From contig JAIDSM010000140.1 of assembly GCA_029061225.1 (NCBI GenBank), positions 1 through 64,000 of the forward strand: a stretch of DNA of 64,000 bases. Direction: 5' to 3'. The position numbers were made by a program, and so were the translations under genes. How positions within the stretch are numbered: position 1 is the first letter of the stretch; each line of letters begins with the position of its first letter. Shown here in pieces: positions 16,225-26,430 of the stretch. The stretch is from Muribaculaceae bacterium. GTDB taxonomy: Bacteria; Bacteroidota; Bacteroidia; Bacteroidales; Muribaculaceae. The notes below the pieces were generated by a model. The model was given only the letters and a program-made list of their open reading frames with translations, was not told where the DNA came from and made no database searches.

Positions 16225-19200
16225 ATGCAGAACAAAGGCTTTATCAGCACGATTGCTGTGCTGCTTGTCCTGATTTGCGGATTCTACATCTCTTTCTCGT
16301 TTGTGACATCACACTATGAGAAACTGGCCAACGAGTACGCGACGAAGGCAGCCGGCACTTCAGACGTGACAAATGATGTCTACAAACAGAGTCTGAAGCA
16401 GTACAACGACTCTATCGACAAGGAGAAGGTTTACCTCGGTTACACCTACAACCAGGTGCGCCAGATGGAAATCGGCCTCGGCCTCGACCTCAAGGGTGGT
16501 ATGAACGTGGTCCTCGAGATCTCCGTCCCCGACATTCTCCGTCAGTTCGCCGCCGGCGAGCAGCAGCTCAAGGAAATTAACGCAGCCATCGACAAGGCCA
16601 AGGCCGCCGGCGCCAAGACCTCCGATAAGGACTTCATCAATAAGTTCGCCTCCTACTTCCAGCCCGGCACCATGGCAAGCCTCTTCACTCGCGAAGGGGA
16701 GTTCCTCGGCAAGATCAAGAGCGGTTCCTCCAACGGCGAGGTGACAGAAGCTCTCAACAGCCAGGTCGACAGCCAGGTGGACGCTGCATTCAATATCTTC
16801 CGCACTCGTATCGACCAGTTCGGTGTCGTTGCCCCCAACATCCAGAAACTTCAGGACAAGAAGGGCCAGATCCTTCTCGAACTCCCGGGTGTTAAGGAGC
16901 CGGAACGTGTGACCGAACTTCTTAAGTCAAGCGCCAACCTTGAGTTCTTCGAGGTCTACAACTACAACGAGATCGCTTCCGACCTCAACAACTTCGCGAT
17001 GGCTTACGCCGCTCAGGACACCATCAACCACCTTAACCTCATCCAGCTTCTCGGCGGCTCTCAGCGCTCCGGTAGCCCGGTGATCGGTTTTGTGGCTCCC
17101 GCCAACCGCAACCTCGTTGACTCCATCCTCAACTCAGACCTCGCGAAGCAGAAACTCCCCAGCGATTTCCACGCTGCTTGGGAGGTGAAGCCTGTCGACG
17201 TTCCCGTTGCTGACGCACAGGGCAATCCTATCCCCAAGGGCAACGGCGAGTACAAGACCACTCCCTACTGGCAGCTGATCGCCCTCAAGGGTGAACCTGC
17301 ACTTCAGGGCGACGCCGTGACAAGCGCTTCTTCGGAATACGACAACATGCGCGGAAACACCGTCAACATGCGTATGAACGACCGCGGCGCACGCGAGTGG
17401 GCCACCATCACACGCAGCAACATCGGCCGCCCGATCGCCATCGTCCTCGACGAGCATGTATACTCTTTCCCGAACGTAAACAACGAGATCACTGGCGGCA
17501 GCTCGGAGATCACCGGCAACTTCACTCCCGAAGAGGCCAACGACCTCGCCAATGTGCTTAAGTCAGGTAAGATGTCTGCTAAGGTTGACGTTGTCTCCAA
17601 CAACGTGATCGGCCCGAGCCTCGGTGCCGAGGCCATCCAGCAGGGGTTCATCTCCTTTATCGTGGCTCTCGTGCTCCTCATGATCTTCATGATCGCCATC
17701 TACGGCGTCATCCCGGGTCTTGTGGCTAACGTAGGCCTCATGCTCAACCTCTACTTCACTCTCGGTATCCTCGCATCGCTCCAGGCAGTGCTGACACTTT
17801 CCGGTATCGCCGGTATCGTGCTTGCCCTTGGTATGGCGGTCGACGCCAACGTGCTTATCTTCGAGCGCACCAAGGAAGAGCTCAAGAGCGGCAAGAAACT
17901 CCGTCAGGCTATCTCCGAAGGTTACAGCAACGCCTTTTCCGCGATCTTCGACTCCAACCTTACTTCGGTCATCACCGGCGTGATCCTCCTTATCTTCGGT
18001 TCAGGCCCGATCAAGGGTTTTGCTACGACCCTCATCATCGGTCTCGTCTGCTCCTTCTTCACAGCAGTCTTCCTGACCCGCATCGCATTTGACCTCATCA
18101 CAGCCAATGGCCGTTGCGCCAACATGACATTCGACACCGGCATCAGCCGCAACCTCTTCACCAACACCAAGATCAACTTCCTCGGCAAGACCAAGGCCGC
18201 TATGCTCGTATGGGGTCTCCTCATCGTCATCTCAGTGGTTTCGCTTTTGGTGCGCGGCATGAATCAGGGTATCGACTTCTCCGGTGGCCGCAACTATGTG
18301 GTTCAGTTTGAGAAGAATGTGGTTCCCTCCGACATCCAGGAGCGTCTGCTTACTCAGCTTCAGGAGGCAGCCGGCGACAAGACTGTCAGCGTAGGTGTCA
18401 TCACCATCGACAACGACACAAAGGTGCGTATCTCCACCAGCTACAAGATCGACGACGAGAGCGAAGGCATCGAGAATGAGATCACCGATCTCCTCTACAA
18501 GGGTCTGCAGCCCGAGCTTACCAACGCTCAGGGTCAGGTGATGGACAAGAACGCATTCTCAGTTAGCGACGAAAGCCATGGTATCATCTCGATTCAGAAG
18601 GTAGGTCCTTCCGTGGCCGACGACATGAAGCGCGACGCATACTGGGCAGTCGGCATCGCGGTGCTCTGTATGTTCCTCTACATCCTTCTCCGCTTCCGCA
18701 ACATCGCCTTCTCTGTAGGTGCAGTCTGCGCTGTGGCGCTCACCGCATTCCTCATCATCGGATTCTACTCCCTCTGCTGGGGCTTCCTCCCCTTCTCTAT
18801 GGAGATCGACCAGTCGTTCATCGCCGCCGTGCTTACCATCATCGGTTACCAGATCAACGATACCGTGGTGGTATTCGACCGAATCCGCGAGATGATGAAG
18901 GTATATCCGAAGGAAGACCGTTACGAGACCTTCAACAAGTCGCTCAACACCACACTTACCCGTACGATCATGACATCGTTCTCCACCCTTCTGGTGCTCC
19001 TCTGCATCTTCTTCCTCGGTGGCGACACGATCCGTTCGTTCACATTCGCCATGATCTACGGTGTAGTAGTCGGCACATTCTGCTCCCTCTTCTGCGCCGC
19101 TCCGGTGGCTTACGCCATCCTGAAGCGCTCGCTCGCCAAGAAGCAGGCTGCCGAGACCGCAGCCGGTCCCGCCCTCCAGGGCAACCGCCGCTTCAAGTAA
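16225..19200 (+). CDS. secDF: Protein translocase subunit SecDF (fused)
   Basis: 'GLDLKGGMNVVLEIS', 'GMAVDANVLIFERTKEEL', 'GIDFSGGRNYVVQFE', 'GYQINDTVVVFDRIRE'. Confidence 0.98.
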   Translation: MQNKGFISTIAVLLVLICGFYISFSFVTSHYEKLANEYATKAAGTSDVTNDVYKQSLKQYNDSIDKEKVYLGYTYNQVRQMEIGLGLDLKGGMNVVLEISVPDILRQFAAGEQQLKEINAAIDKAKAAGAKTSDKDFINKFASYFQPGTMASLFTREGEFLGKIKSGSSNGEVTEALNSQVDSQVDAAFNIFRTRIDQFGVVAPNIQKLQDKKGQILLELPGVKEPERVTELLKSSANLEFFEVYNYNEIASDLNNFAMAYAAQDTINHLNLIQLLGGSQRSGSPVIGFVAPANRNLVDSILNSDLAKQKLPSDFHAAWEVKPVDVPVADAQGNPIPKGNGEYKTTPYWQLIALKGEPALQGDAVTSASSEYDNMRGNTVNMRMNDRGAREWATITRSNIGRPIAIVLDEHVYSFPNVNNEITGGSSEITGNFTPEEANDLANVLKSGKMSAKVDVVSNNVIGPSLGAEAIQQGFISFIVALVLLMIFMIAIYGVIPGLVANVGLMLNLYFTLGILASLQAVLTLSGIAGIVLALGMAVDANVLIFERTKEELKSGKKLRQAISEGYSNAFSAIFDSNLTSVITGVILLIFGSGPIKGFATTLIIGLVCSFFTAVFLTRIAFDLITANGRCANMTFDTGISRNLFTNTKINFLGKTKAAMLVWGLLIVISVVSLLVRGMNQGIDFSGGRNYVVQFEKNVVPSDIQERLLTQLQEAAGDKTVSVGVITIDNDTKVRISTSYKIDDESEGIENEITDLLYKGLQPELTNAQGQVMDKNAFSVSDESHGIISIQKVGPSVADDMKRDAYWAVGIAVLCMFLYILLRFRNIAFSVGAVCAVALTAFLIIGFYSLCWGFLPFSMEIDQSFIAAVLTIIGYQINDTVVVFDRIREMMKVYPKEDRYETFNKSLNTTLTRTIMTSFSTLLVLLCIFFLGGDTIRSFTFAMIYGVVVGTFCSLFCAAPVAYAILKRSLAKKQAAETAAGPALQGNRRFK

Positions 19201-19223
19201 TTCCATATACAATAAAATGATAA

Positions 19224-19262
19224 AAAGGAGTCTTTCCGGTAAGGGAGGGCTCCTTTTTTTTG
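19224..19262 (+). terminator. secDF intrinsic terminator
   Basis: aaaaaggag...ctccttttttttg hairpin plus T tract. Confidence 0.7.
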
Positions 19263-19453
19263 ATATAATCGCCCTATGAGCATGCGGGCGTATCTATTCC
19301 TTTCTCAGAAAAGTGCTTAAAAAAAACATCGATTTTTGGGGGAAATTGAAAAAAAAAGATTAATTTTGCATCTCGAATATCCGCGCACCATCACGTGCAT
19401 GCAGATTAACTCTATTTCTACAATAACAACTAATACTTATACCGCCACCTTCA

Positions 19454-21553
19454 ATGGATAAGAACACAGTCTATGGCCTAATACTGATGGCCTTGGTTTT
19501 CTTCGGCTTCATGTATTTCACATCGCCGGATCCCGCCGCAGTCGAAGAGCAGGCACAGAAGGAACAGACCGTCGCTGACAAGGAACCGTCTGCACCTGCC
19601 ATCTTCACAGACACCGAACGCGAATGGCTCGCAAAGAACATCCTTTCCAACGGCACTCCGGTAGCTACGGAAAGCGGTGCGTCTGCCGTAGCCCTCAACA
19701 GCGGCGATGTCCACCTTACCCTCGCAGGAGACTCCATCTACGGCACTGTCGGAGTCAACGGCAAGCAGCTGCAGTGGAAAGACATCGCAGCCAACAACAC
19801 GGATGCCATGACCCAGGCCGAGCACACTGCCGCAATCGACAAGGTGCGCGCACTCTCAAACTCTATCGGCCGCTACGGCCGCTTCGCTTCTTTCCTTACA
19901 GGAGATGACAAGGTGATAAATCTCGAGAACGAAGTGATAAAGCTCGACCTCTCTACAAAGGGAGGTGTGATCTCTCGCGCCGAACTCAAGAAATACGACA
20001 CCGAATATGATCCCGACGAGACCAAGAATGTGAAGAAGAAGGTGGTGATGTTTGACAAGGAGTCAAATCAGATGAGTTTCACACTACCCCTGCCTCAGGA
20101 GATCGCGACCGAAGACCTCTACTTCACTCCGCGTGAGGTGACCGACAGCACCGTGCTGATGGCCCTCAACCTCTCTGCCGACGCTTTCTGGGGAATACGC
20201 TACACTCTTCCGAAAGGCGACTCCTATATGATTAAGATGGAGGTGGTGCAGAAGAACATGGCTCCCATCGTGCAGAGCAACGTGCGCAAGCTCGGCGTCA
20301 ACTGGCATCAGGACATCCACCGCCAGGAGAAGGGCCGTATGTTTGAGGAACGCAACTCAAGACTCGCCTACAAATTTCTCGGTGGCAGCGTCGAGGAGAT
20401 GTCGGAGAGCTCAAACAAGAGCAAGGAACGCCAGCAGAAACTCAAGTGGATCGCCTTCAAGAACCAGTTCTTCTCCTCTGTCCTCATCTCAGACAAGAGC
20501 TTCAATTCCGCCGACTTCAACAGCGAGGTGCTGAAGGGCAGTGTCTACCTTAAGTCGCTTACCGCCGACGCAGAAGTGAACGACTACGACTGGAACGCCG
20601 AGAATCCCGCAGGATTCAATTTCTATATAGGCCCGAACCTATATCCGCTGCTCAACAAGATTGACAAGCATACATATGAGGACGAGAATCTCAAGCTCAC
20701 CAAGCTCATCCCGCTGGGATGGCCCATCTTCCGCTGGATCAACACCCTCATAGTGATCCCCGTCTTCAACTTCCTCGGAAGCTTCGGCTGGAACTACGGC
20801 ATCGTGATCCTCGTGCTCACCATACTTCTTAAGCTCGTGCTCTTCCCGCTCACCTACAAGAGCTACGTCTCACAGGCCAAGATGCGTATCCTCGCTCCGG
20901 ACATCAAGGAAATCAACGAGAAGTATCCCGGCAACGACAACGCCATGATCCGCAACCAGAAGACGATGGCACTCTACAGCAAGGCAGGTGCAAGTCCCAT
21001 GTCGGGATGCCTGCCGATGCTGCTCCAGATGCCTATTCTCTTCGCCATGTTCACGTTCTTCCCCAACTGTATCGAGCTTCGCGGACAGTCGTTCCTCTGG
21101 GCGCATGACCTGGCGGCTCCTGACGCAATCATATCTTGGAGCGGCAACATCCCCTTGGTGACGGAATACTTCGGCAACCATATCTCGCTCTTCTGCCTTC
21201 TTATGACAGCCACCAACATCATCTACACGCGCTCTACTATGCAGAGCCAGAGCGGCGGCATGCCGGGCATGAAGTGGATGATGTATCTGATGCCGCTCAT
21301 GTTCCTTGTATTCTTCAACAACTACGCCGCCGGCCTCAGCTACTACTATTTCCTCTCGCTGCTCATCACCATCATCCAGACATACGCCATCCGTAAGTGG
21401 TGGGTAAAGGAAGAGGATGTACGCCGCACCATGAAGGAGAACGCCAAGAAGCCCCAGAAGAAATCAGGCTGGATGGCACGCCTCGAAGAGATGCAGAAGC
21501 AGCAGCAGGAGATGCTACGCCAGCAGCAGAAAGCGCAGGGTAAGAGGAAATGA
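19454..21553 (+). CDS. yidC: Membrane protein insertase YidC
   Basis: 'NYGIVILVLTILLKLVLFPLTYKSYVSQAKMRILAPDIKEINEKY' and large periplasmic domain. Confidence 0.98.
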   Translation: MDKNTVYGLILMALVFFGFMYFTSPDPAAVEEQAQKEQTVADKEPSAPAIFTDTEREWLAKNILSNGTPVATESGASAVALNSGDVHLTLAGDSIYGTVGVNGKQLQWKDIAANNTDAMTQAEHTAAIDKVRALSNSIGRYGRFASFLTGDDKVINLENEVIKLDLSTKGGVISRAELKKYDTEYDPDETKNVKKKVVMFDKESNQMSFTLPLPQEIATEDLYFTPREVTDSTVLMALNLSADAFWGIRYTLPKGDSYMIKMEVVQKNMAPIVQSNVRKLGVNWHQDIHRQEKGRMFEERNSRLAYKFLGGSVEEMSESSNKSKERQQKLKWIAFKNQFFSSVLISDKSFNSADFNSEVLKGSVYLKSLTADAEVNDYDWNAENPAGFNFYIGPNLYPLLNKIDKHTYEDENLKLTKLIPLGWPIFRWINTLIVIPVFNFLGSFGWNYGIVILVLTILLKLVLFPLTYKSYVSQAKMRILAPDIKEINEKYPGNDNAMIRNQKTMALYSKAGASPMSGCLPMLLQMPILFAMFTFFPNCIELRGQSFLWAHDLAAPDAIISWSGNIPLVTEYFGNHISLFCLLMTATNIIYTRSTMQSQSGGMPGMKWMMYLMPLMFLVFFNNYAAGLSYYYFLSLLITIIQTYAIRKWWVKEEDVRRTMKENAKKPQKKSGWMARLEEMQKQQQEMLRQQQKAQGKRK

Positions 21554-22347
21554 GGCAATTCCGGATAATGCTGGCCTTGGTGATGCTATTCGTATCACTG
21601 CTCTGGCTCCTGCTTGGCTCCAGAGCTCCGGTCTATGCGCTTATCTCGGAAGACTCGCAGATCATACCTTCGGCCATACAGGCCACTTTCGGCGCGACGG
21701 TAGCGTGGATCATAGCCACGCTGCTATTCGGACGCATCTACTGCGCTACGGCCTGTCCGTTAGGCACGCTTCAGGACTTGGTGATCTGGAGCAGGCGAAA
21801 GCTTGACCCGAAACATACCTTCCGCTTCGAGCACCCCAAGAAGATATGGATCGTCATCCTTCTGGCTTATGTAGGATCGCTCGTGGCGGGGATATGGGTG
21901 GTGGCCTACGTCATCGAACCCTGGAACATCATGCGCAACGCCGCATCGGCGGTGCGTCCTGCCGACACGGAGACCACATGGCAGGCTATCGGGATCTCGG
22001 TCAGCGTGGGTTTCGCGGCCGGAATCATTACATTGGCAGCTATCCTTGCCTCGGCATGGAAGTGGGGGAGGATTTTCTGCACCACGGTGTGTCCGATAGG
22101 CACGGCCTTGGGATGCCTGCATTCTCAGACTCTCATGCACATCGCAATAGACCCCGACAAGTGTATCAGCTGCATGGCATGCGAGGATGTCTGCGCAGCC
22201 AAGTGCATAAAGGTGACGGAGCGTCTGGTAGACAATTCTCGCTGCGTGAGATGTTTCGACTGCACTGCGGTATGCCCCAACGACGCCATACGCCTGCAGC
22301 TCAACAAAGGGCGCAACAGGCAGACACCGATGTTGATTGAGAATTAA
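21550..22347 (+). CDS. 4Fe-4S membrane protein (NapH/YccM-like)
   Basis: 'GRIYCATACPLGTLQD', 'GRIFCTTVCPIGTALG', two CxxCxxCxxxC clusters; 4-bp overlap with yidC. Confidence 0.9.
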   Translation: MRQFRIMLALVMLFVSLLWLLLGSRAPVYALISEDSQIIPSAIQATFGATVAWIIATLLFGRIYCATACPLGTLQDLVIWSRRKLDPKHTFRFEHPKKIWIVILLAYVGSLVAGIWVVAYVIEPWNIMRNAASAVRPADTETTWQAIGISVSVGFAAGIITLAAILASAWKWGRIFCTTVCPIGTALGCLHSQTLMHIAIDPDKCISCMACEDVCAAKCIKVTERLVDNSRCVRCFDCTAVCPNDAIRLQLNKGRNRQTPMLIEN

Positions 22348-22450
22348 GGATTGAGAATTGAGGATATTTCACGATGTATCCAAATGGCATCGAAGGATTC
22401 CCAATTCAAGATTCAAAGATTCTCAATTCCCAATTCTCAATTATCAATTG
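22334..22450. repeat. Heptad-armed inverted element between the Fe-S gene and thyA
   Basis: Left gattgagaattaaggattgagaattgagga; right attcccaattcaagattcaaagattctcaattcccaattctcaattatcaattg. Confidence 0.85.
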
Positions 22451-22453
22451 TTT

Positions 22454-23248
22454 ATGAAACAGTATTTAGAATTGCTACGGCATATAAGGGAAAACGGTCA
22501 CCGGAAGGATGACAGGACCGGAACCGGTACCATCTCCACTTTCGGGTATCAGATGCGTTTTGACCTTTCAGAGGGTTTTCCGCTCGTCACCACCAAGAAG
22601 ACGCACCTGAAGAGCATTATACATGAACTCCTGTGGTTTCTCAACGGGGACACCAATGTGAAATACCTGCAGGAAAACGGGGTACGCATATGGAACGAGT
22701 GGGCCGATCCTGACGGATCTCTCGGCCACATCTACGGCTATCAATGGCGCTCATGGCCCGACTACAACGGCGGCCATATCGACCAGATAAAGGAGGCTGT
22801 GGAGACACTTAAGAACAATCCCGACTCTCGGCGTATCATCGTCAGCGCATGGAATGTTGCGGACCTCGACAATATGAATCTCCCTCCCTGCCACGCCTTC
22901 TTCCAGATGTATGTATGCGACGGAAAGCTCTCCCTCCAGCTATATCAGAGAAGCGGCGACTGTTTCCTCGGGATTCCTTTCAATATCGCGTCATACGCAC
23001 TGCTCACGATGATGCTCGCACAGGTGTGCGGGCTGGAACCGGGCGAATTCATCCATACTATAGGGGATGCGCATATCTATCTCAACCATCTCGAGCAGGT
23101 GGACCTGCAGCTGACACGCGAGCCACGAAAGCTTCCGAAGATGAAGATCAATCCGGAAGTGAAGGATATCTTCGGATTCAAATATGAGGATTTCACACTC
23201 CAAGGCTATGATCCGTGGCCGGCGATAAAAGGGGAGGTGAGTGTATGA
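22454..23248 (+). CDS. thyA: Thymidylate synthase
   Basis: 264 aa from ATG 22454; '[44 protein letters not shown]'. Confidence 0.98.
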   Translation: MKQYLELLRHIRENGHRKDDRTGTGTISTFGYQMRFDLSEGFPLVTTKKTHLKSIIHELLWFLNGDTNVKYLQENGVRIWNEWADPDGSLGHIYGYQWRSWPDYNGGHIDQIKEAVETLKNNPDSRRIIVSAWNVADLDNMNLPPCHAFFQMYVCDGKLSLQLYQRSGDCFLGIPFNIASYALLTMMLAQVCGLEPGEFIHTIGDAHIYLNHLEQVDLQLTREPRKLPKMKINPEVKDIFGFKYEDFTLQGYDPWPAIKGEVSV

Positions 23249-23742
23249 GCGATAAGAAGAAACTTGCCATGATAGCAGCCGTCGGGCCTAACCTGGAGCT
23301 CGGGAGCGGCGGCGATCTCGTATGGCATATATCGGCCGACCTTAAGAACTTCAAGACGCTCACCATGGGCCATCCGGTCATAATGGGGCGCAAGACCTGG
23401 GAGTCGCTACCCAAACGTCCGCTTCCCGGGCGTCTGAACATAGTGCTGTCGCGCTCGTTATGGGATCTGGAAGGCGCGCTATGTGTGCTTTCGCCTGAAG
23501 AAGCCCTTGAAGCATGCAAGGATGGAGAGATGCCTTTCGTGATAGGCGGCGAACAGATCTACAGGGCATTCCTGCCCCTGGCAGACGAGCTGCATATCAC
23601 TCATATCGACTCCATACCTGAAAAGGAAATCGACAGCTGGATGCCGGAATACCGTGAAGACTGGAAACTCAGCGAAGCGTCGGAATGGGAAACCGACCCC
23701 AAAGGGATCCGCTATCGATTTGAGAAATGGATAAGAAAGTAG
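23245..23742 (+). CDS. folA: Dihydrofolate reductase
   Basis: '[37 protein letters not shown]'; ATG 23245 overlaps the thyA stop. Confidence 0.96.
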   Translation: MSDKKKLAMIAAVGPNLELGSGGDLVWHISADLKNFKTLTMGHPVIMGRKTWESLPKRPLPGRLNIVLSRSLWDLEGALCVLSPEEALEACKDGEMPFVIGGEQIYRAFLPLADELHITHIDSIPEKEIDSWMPEYREDWKLSEASEWETDPKGIRYRFEKWIRK

Positions 23743-24974
23743 TCTTCCTAAGCCGCAGCGATCTCAGGGGAGGAGCAGCGATAGTCACTTACCGGCTTAT
23801 GACAGCCATGCGAGAGCTGGGTGTGGACGCCCGGATGCTTGTATGCGAAAAGCTCAGCGACTCTCCTTATGTGGAATACTGCGCATCCAGACTTCGGATA
23901 GAGTATTCCTTCCTGAAGGAGCGCCTGAATGTCTTCCTTCATAACGGCCTGGATAGGTCGACGCTTTTCAAGATAGATCCTGCTACAGATGGGCTGCCCG
24001 TATGGAATCATCCATGGGTGAAGGAAGCGGACGCCATTTTCATAGGGTGGGTCAACCAGGGGATGGTGAGCCTTCAGGGAATAGAGAAACTGTCAGGGCT
24101 TGGAAAACCTCTGGTATGGGTGATGCATGACATGTGGAACATGACCGGCATATGCCATCATGCCGGAGACTGCAGGAGATACGAGGCCGAATGCGGCGAA
24201 TGTCCACTGCTTGGAAAATGCGGAAGTGGCGGTGATATGTCGCATATGACGTGGGAGAGGAAAAAGAATCTTTACTCCAATTGCGGTATTCGGTTTGTGG
24301 CCGTGAGCAGCTGGCTTGCCGGAAAAGCTTCGGACAGCTCTCTTCTGAGGGACAGGGATATCGCCGTGATACCGAATCCGTTCCCAATTCCGGAGACGGA
24401 AACGCATCGAAGGGAAAGGAACGCAGGCGATCCGGTACGCATCATCTTCGGCGCGGCGCGTCTCGACGACCCGATCAAGGGGCTGCCTGTATTGAAAGAA
24501 GCCTTGAAGACACTCAAAGAGAGATATCCTGAAGAAGCCTCAAATATGGAGCTTATCACTTTCGGAACTTTCAAGAATCCCGAGAGCGTGGAGGACTTCG
24601 CCATCACACACAGACACTTGGGGGTGCTCTCGGGAGAAGACGCAATAAGGAAAGCATATGAAGGCTGCGACATAGTAGTGTCCTCATCAGACTTCGAGAC
24701 GCTGCCCGGCACGCTCATAGAGGGGCAGGCCTACGGATGCATACCCGTCGCCTTCGACCATGGCGGCCAGCGTGACATCATCGCACACGAGGAAACCGGT
24801 TGGCTGGCACCGTGGGATGACGATCCTAAGAAAAGAGCACGGCTGCTGGCGGAGGGAATAGCGTGGGCATACCGGCATGCAGGAGATGCGGAGCTCACTG
24901 AAAGGATGCGTCGGTCGGTAGGGGATAAGTTCGGGGCTTATTCGGTAGCACGCCGCATGCTGGCTCTATTATAA
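23727..24974 (+). CDS. Glycosyltransferase (GT4-like)
   Basis: 'GGAAIVTYRLMTAMRELGVDARMLV' N-domain; C-domain 'DFETLPGTLIEGQAYGCIPVAFDHGGQRDII'. Confidence 0.9.
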   Translation: MDKKVVFLSRSDLRGGAAIVTYRLMTAMRELGVDARMLVCEKLSDSPYVEYCASRLRIEYSFLKERLNVFLHNGLDRSTLFKIDPATDGLPVWNHPWVKEADAIFIGWVNQGMVSLQGIEKLSGLGKPLVWVMHDMWNMTGICHHAGDCRRYEAECGECPLLGKCGSGGDMSHMTWERKKNLYSNCGIRFVAVSSWLAGKASDSSLLRDRDIAVIPNPFPIPETETHRRERNAGDPVRIIFGAARLDDPIKGLPVLKEALKTLKERYPEEASNMELITFGTFKNPESVEDFAITHRHLGVLSGEDAIRKAYEGCDIVVSSSDFETLPGTLIEGQAYGCIPVAFDHGGQRDIIAHEETGWLAPWDDDPKKRARLLAEGIAWAYRHAGDAELTERMRRSVGDKFGAYSVARRMLALL

Positions 24975-24978
24975 TGAA

Positions 24979-25012
24979 TAAAAAAAGACACTGCCGAGAC
25001 AGTGTCTTTTTT
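24979..25012 (-). terminator. Bidirectional terminator between glycosyltransferase and tRNA-Pro
   Basis: aaaaaaagacactg ccgaga cagtgtctttttt. Confidence 0.8.
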
Positions 25013-25018
25013 GTTGCG

Positions 25019-25092
25019 TCGGGGTGACAGGATTCGAACCTGCGACCACCTGGTCCCAAACCAGGTGCGCTACCGGACTGCGCTACGCCCCG
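25019..25092 (-). tRNA. tRNA-Pro (anticodon TGG)
   Basis: CGGGGCGTAGCGCAGTCCGGTAGCGCACCTGGTTTGGGACCAGGTGGTCGCAGGTTCGAATCCTGTCACCCCGA; cloverleaf readable. Confidence 0.93.
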
Positions 25093-25125
25093 ATGGCTTT
25101 CGGGAGATTTTCCCTTTTAGCACTG

Positions 25126-25156
25126 CAAAGTTAATAGTTTTTATTGACACATGCAA
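25126..25156 (-). promoter_or_regulatory. tRNA-Pro promoter (TTG-N20-TAACTTTG)
   Basis: Minus-strand consensus with 20-nt spacing. Confidence 0.6.
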
Positions 25157-25248
25157 GAAAATCCGCCTTTTTTTATTATTTTTAAGTAAAGGATGGATTA
25201 TAGGAACGTCGGAGGATAACATTTTCAGTCGAGAATCGTTAAAAGAGT

Positions 25249-25647
25249 ATGAAGACACTCAAAACCACATCCATATTGACGACAGCGTTGCTTATCGTAA
25301 TGCTGCTTGGGGCGTTCCCGGCTTTGGCCAAGGACAACGCCAAGATAAGCTTCAACGAAGCAGTCTATGATTTCGGGCAGATATCCCTGAAGAAAGGGAA
25401 GGTAAGCCATGAATTCACATTCACCAACACGGGAGAGAAAAACCTTGTCATCACCGATGCCCGCGCCGACTGCGGCTGCACGCGACCGGAATACAGCGAT
25501 GCCCCTATTGCGCCGGGAAAGACAGGAACGGTAAAGGTGACGTTCGCTCCCGCAGCCAAAGGGCACTTCACTAAGAAGGTCACCATCACCACCAACGGCA
25601 GCCCGCGAAAAACGAGACTCCTTATAAAAGGTGAGGTGGTGGAATGA
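25249..25647 (+). CDS. DUF1573 domain protein
   Basis: 'YDFGQISLKKGKVSHEFTFTNTGEKNLVITDARADCGCTRPEY'. Confidence 0.93.
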   Translation: MKTLKTTSILTTALLIVMLLGAFPALAKDNAKISFNEAVYDFGQISLKKGKVSHEFTFTNTGEKNLVITDARADCGCTRPEYSDAPIAPGKTGTVKVTFAPAAKGHFTKKVTITTNGSPRKTRLLIKGEVVE

Positions 25648-26420
25648 AAAAACGCACCTTCCGAAAACGATCCTATAGATGGCTACCGCCATTTTGCGCT
25701 ATGCTCGCAGCACTGGCGCCTTCGGCGTATTCCCAAATAGAGCGTTCGCTGAGATTTATCCCCGACAAAGTGGATTTCGGCATCATCCGGGAGGAAGACG
25801 GGAAAGCGACCCGATCGGTGAAGGCCGTCAACATATCTTCCGACACCACCTTCATCATCTCGGCTCGTACGAGCTGCGGCTGTTCGGCTGTGGAGTATTC
25901 CGAAGACTTGCTCGCACCGGGCGACACTACAGAGGTAACGCTGACTTACGACCCCGTGAACCGACCCGGAAAGTTTCTGAAGACAGCAAAATTCTTCACC
26001 GGCAAGGAACGTACCGGCAACGCCATCAAGCTCACCGGCACGGTAATACCAAGCCGGGAAAACCTTGACCGGGCGTATCCCGACAAGGCCGGTCCGCTGC
26101 GGCTGACCTCGGTGATCCTCAACGCCGGGGAAGTGTCGAGAAAGGAGGCCCGTCCGCTCTTCGTGGGGATATACAACGACAGCGAAAGTGAGATCGCGCT
26201 TACTGCCGACACCGATTCTGAGGCTCTCGAAGCCGCTCTCGCCATAGACACCATCGAGCCATTCGGCATCGGCACCCTCACTCTCATGCTAAAGGGTCGA
26301 CTGATACCGGAAAGAGAAAGCGAATTTCTATATAAAACATACCTCACTGACACCGCCACCGGCGACACCATCACCTGTATCCCGGTCGGGGGCTATGTAA
26401 AGACAATAACCTCAAAATAA
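25644..26420 (+). CDS. DUF1573 domain protein, second paralog
   Basis: 'VDFGIIREEDGKATRSVKAVNISSDTTFIISARTSCGCSAVEYSED'. Confidence 0.88.
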   Translation: MKKRTFRKRSYRWLPPFCAMLAALAPSAYSQIERSLRFIPDKVDFGIIREEDGKATRSVKAVNISSDTTFIISARTSCGCSAVEYSEDLLAPGDTTEVTLTYDPVNRPGKFLKTAKFFTGKERTGNAIKLTGTVIPSRENLDRAYPDKAGPLRLTSVILNAGEVSRKEARPLFVGIYNDSESEIALTADTDSEALEAALAIDTIEPFGIGTLTLMLKGRLIPERESEFLYKTYLTDTATGDTITCIPVGGYVKTITSK

Positions 26421-26430
26421 CAGACACATC

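Noticed and set aside
18559-19212. 217-aa minus-strand ORF opposite secDF
   Set aside because: Shadow ORF with skewed Glu/His composition; secDF is unambiguous on the plus strand.
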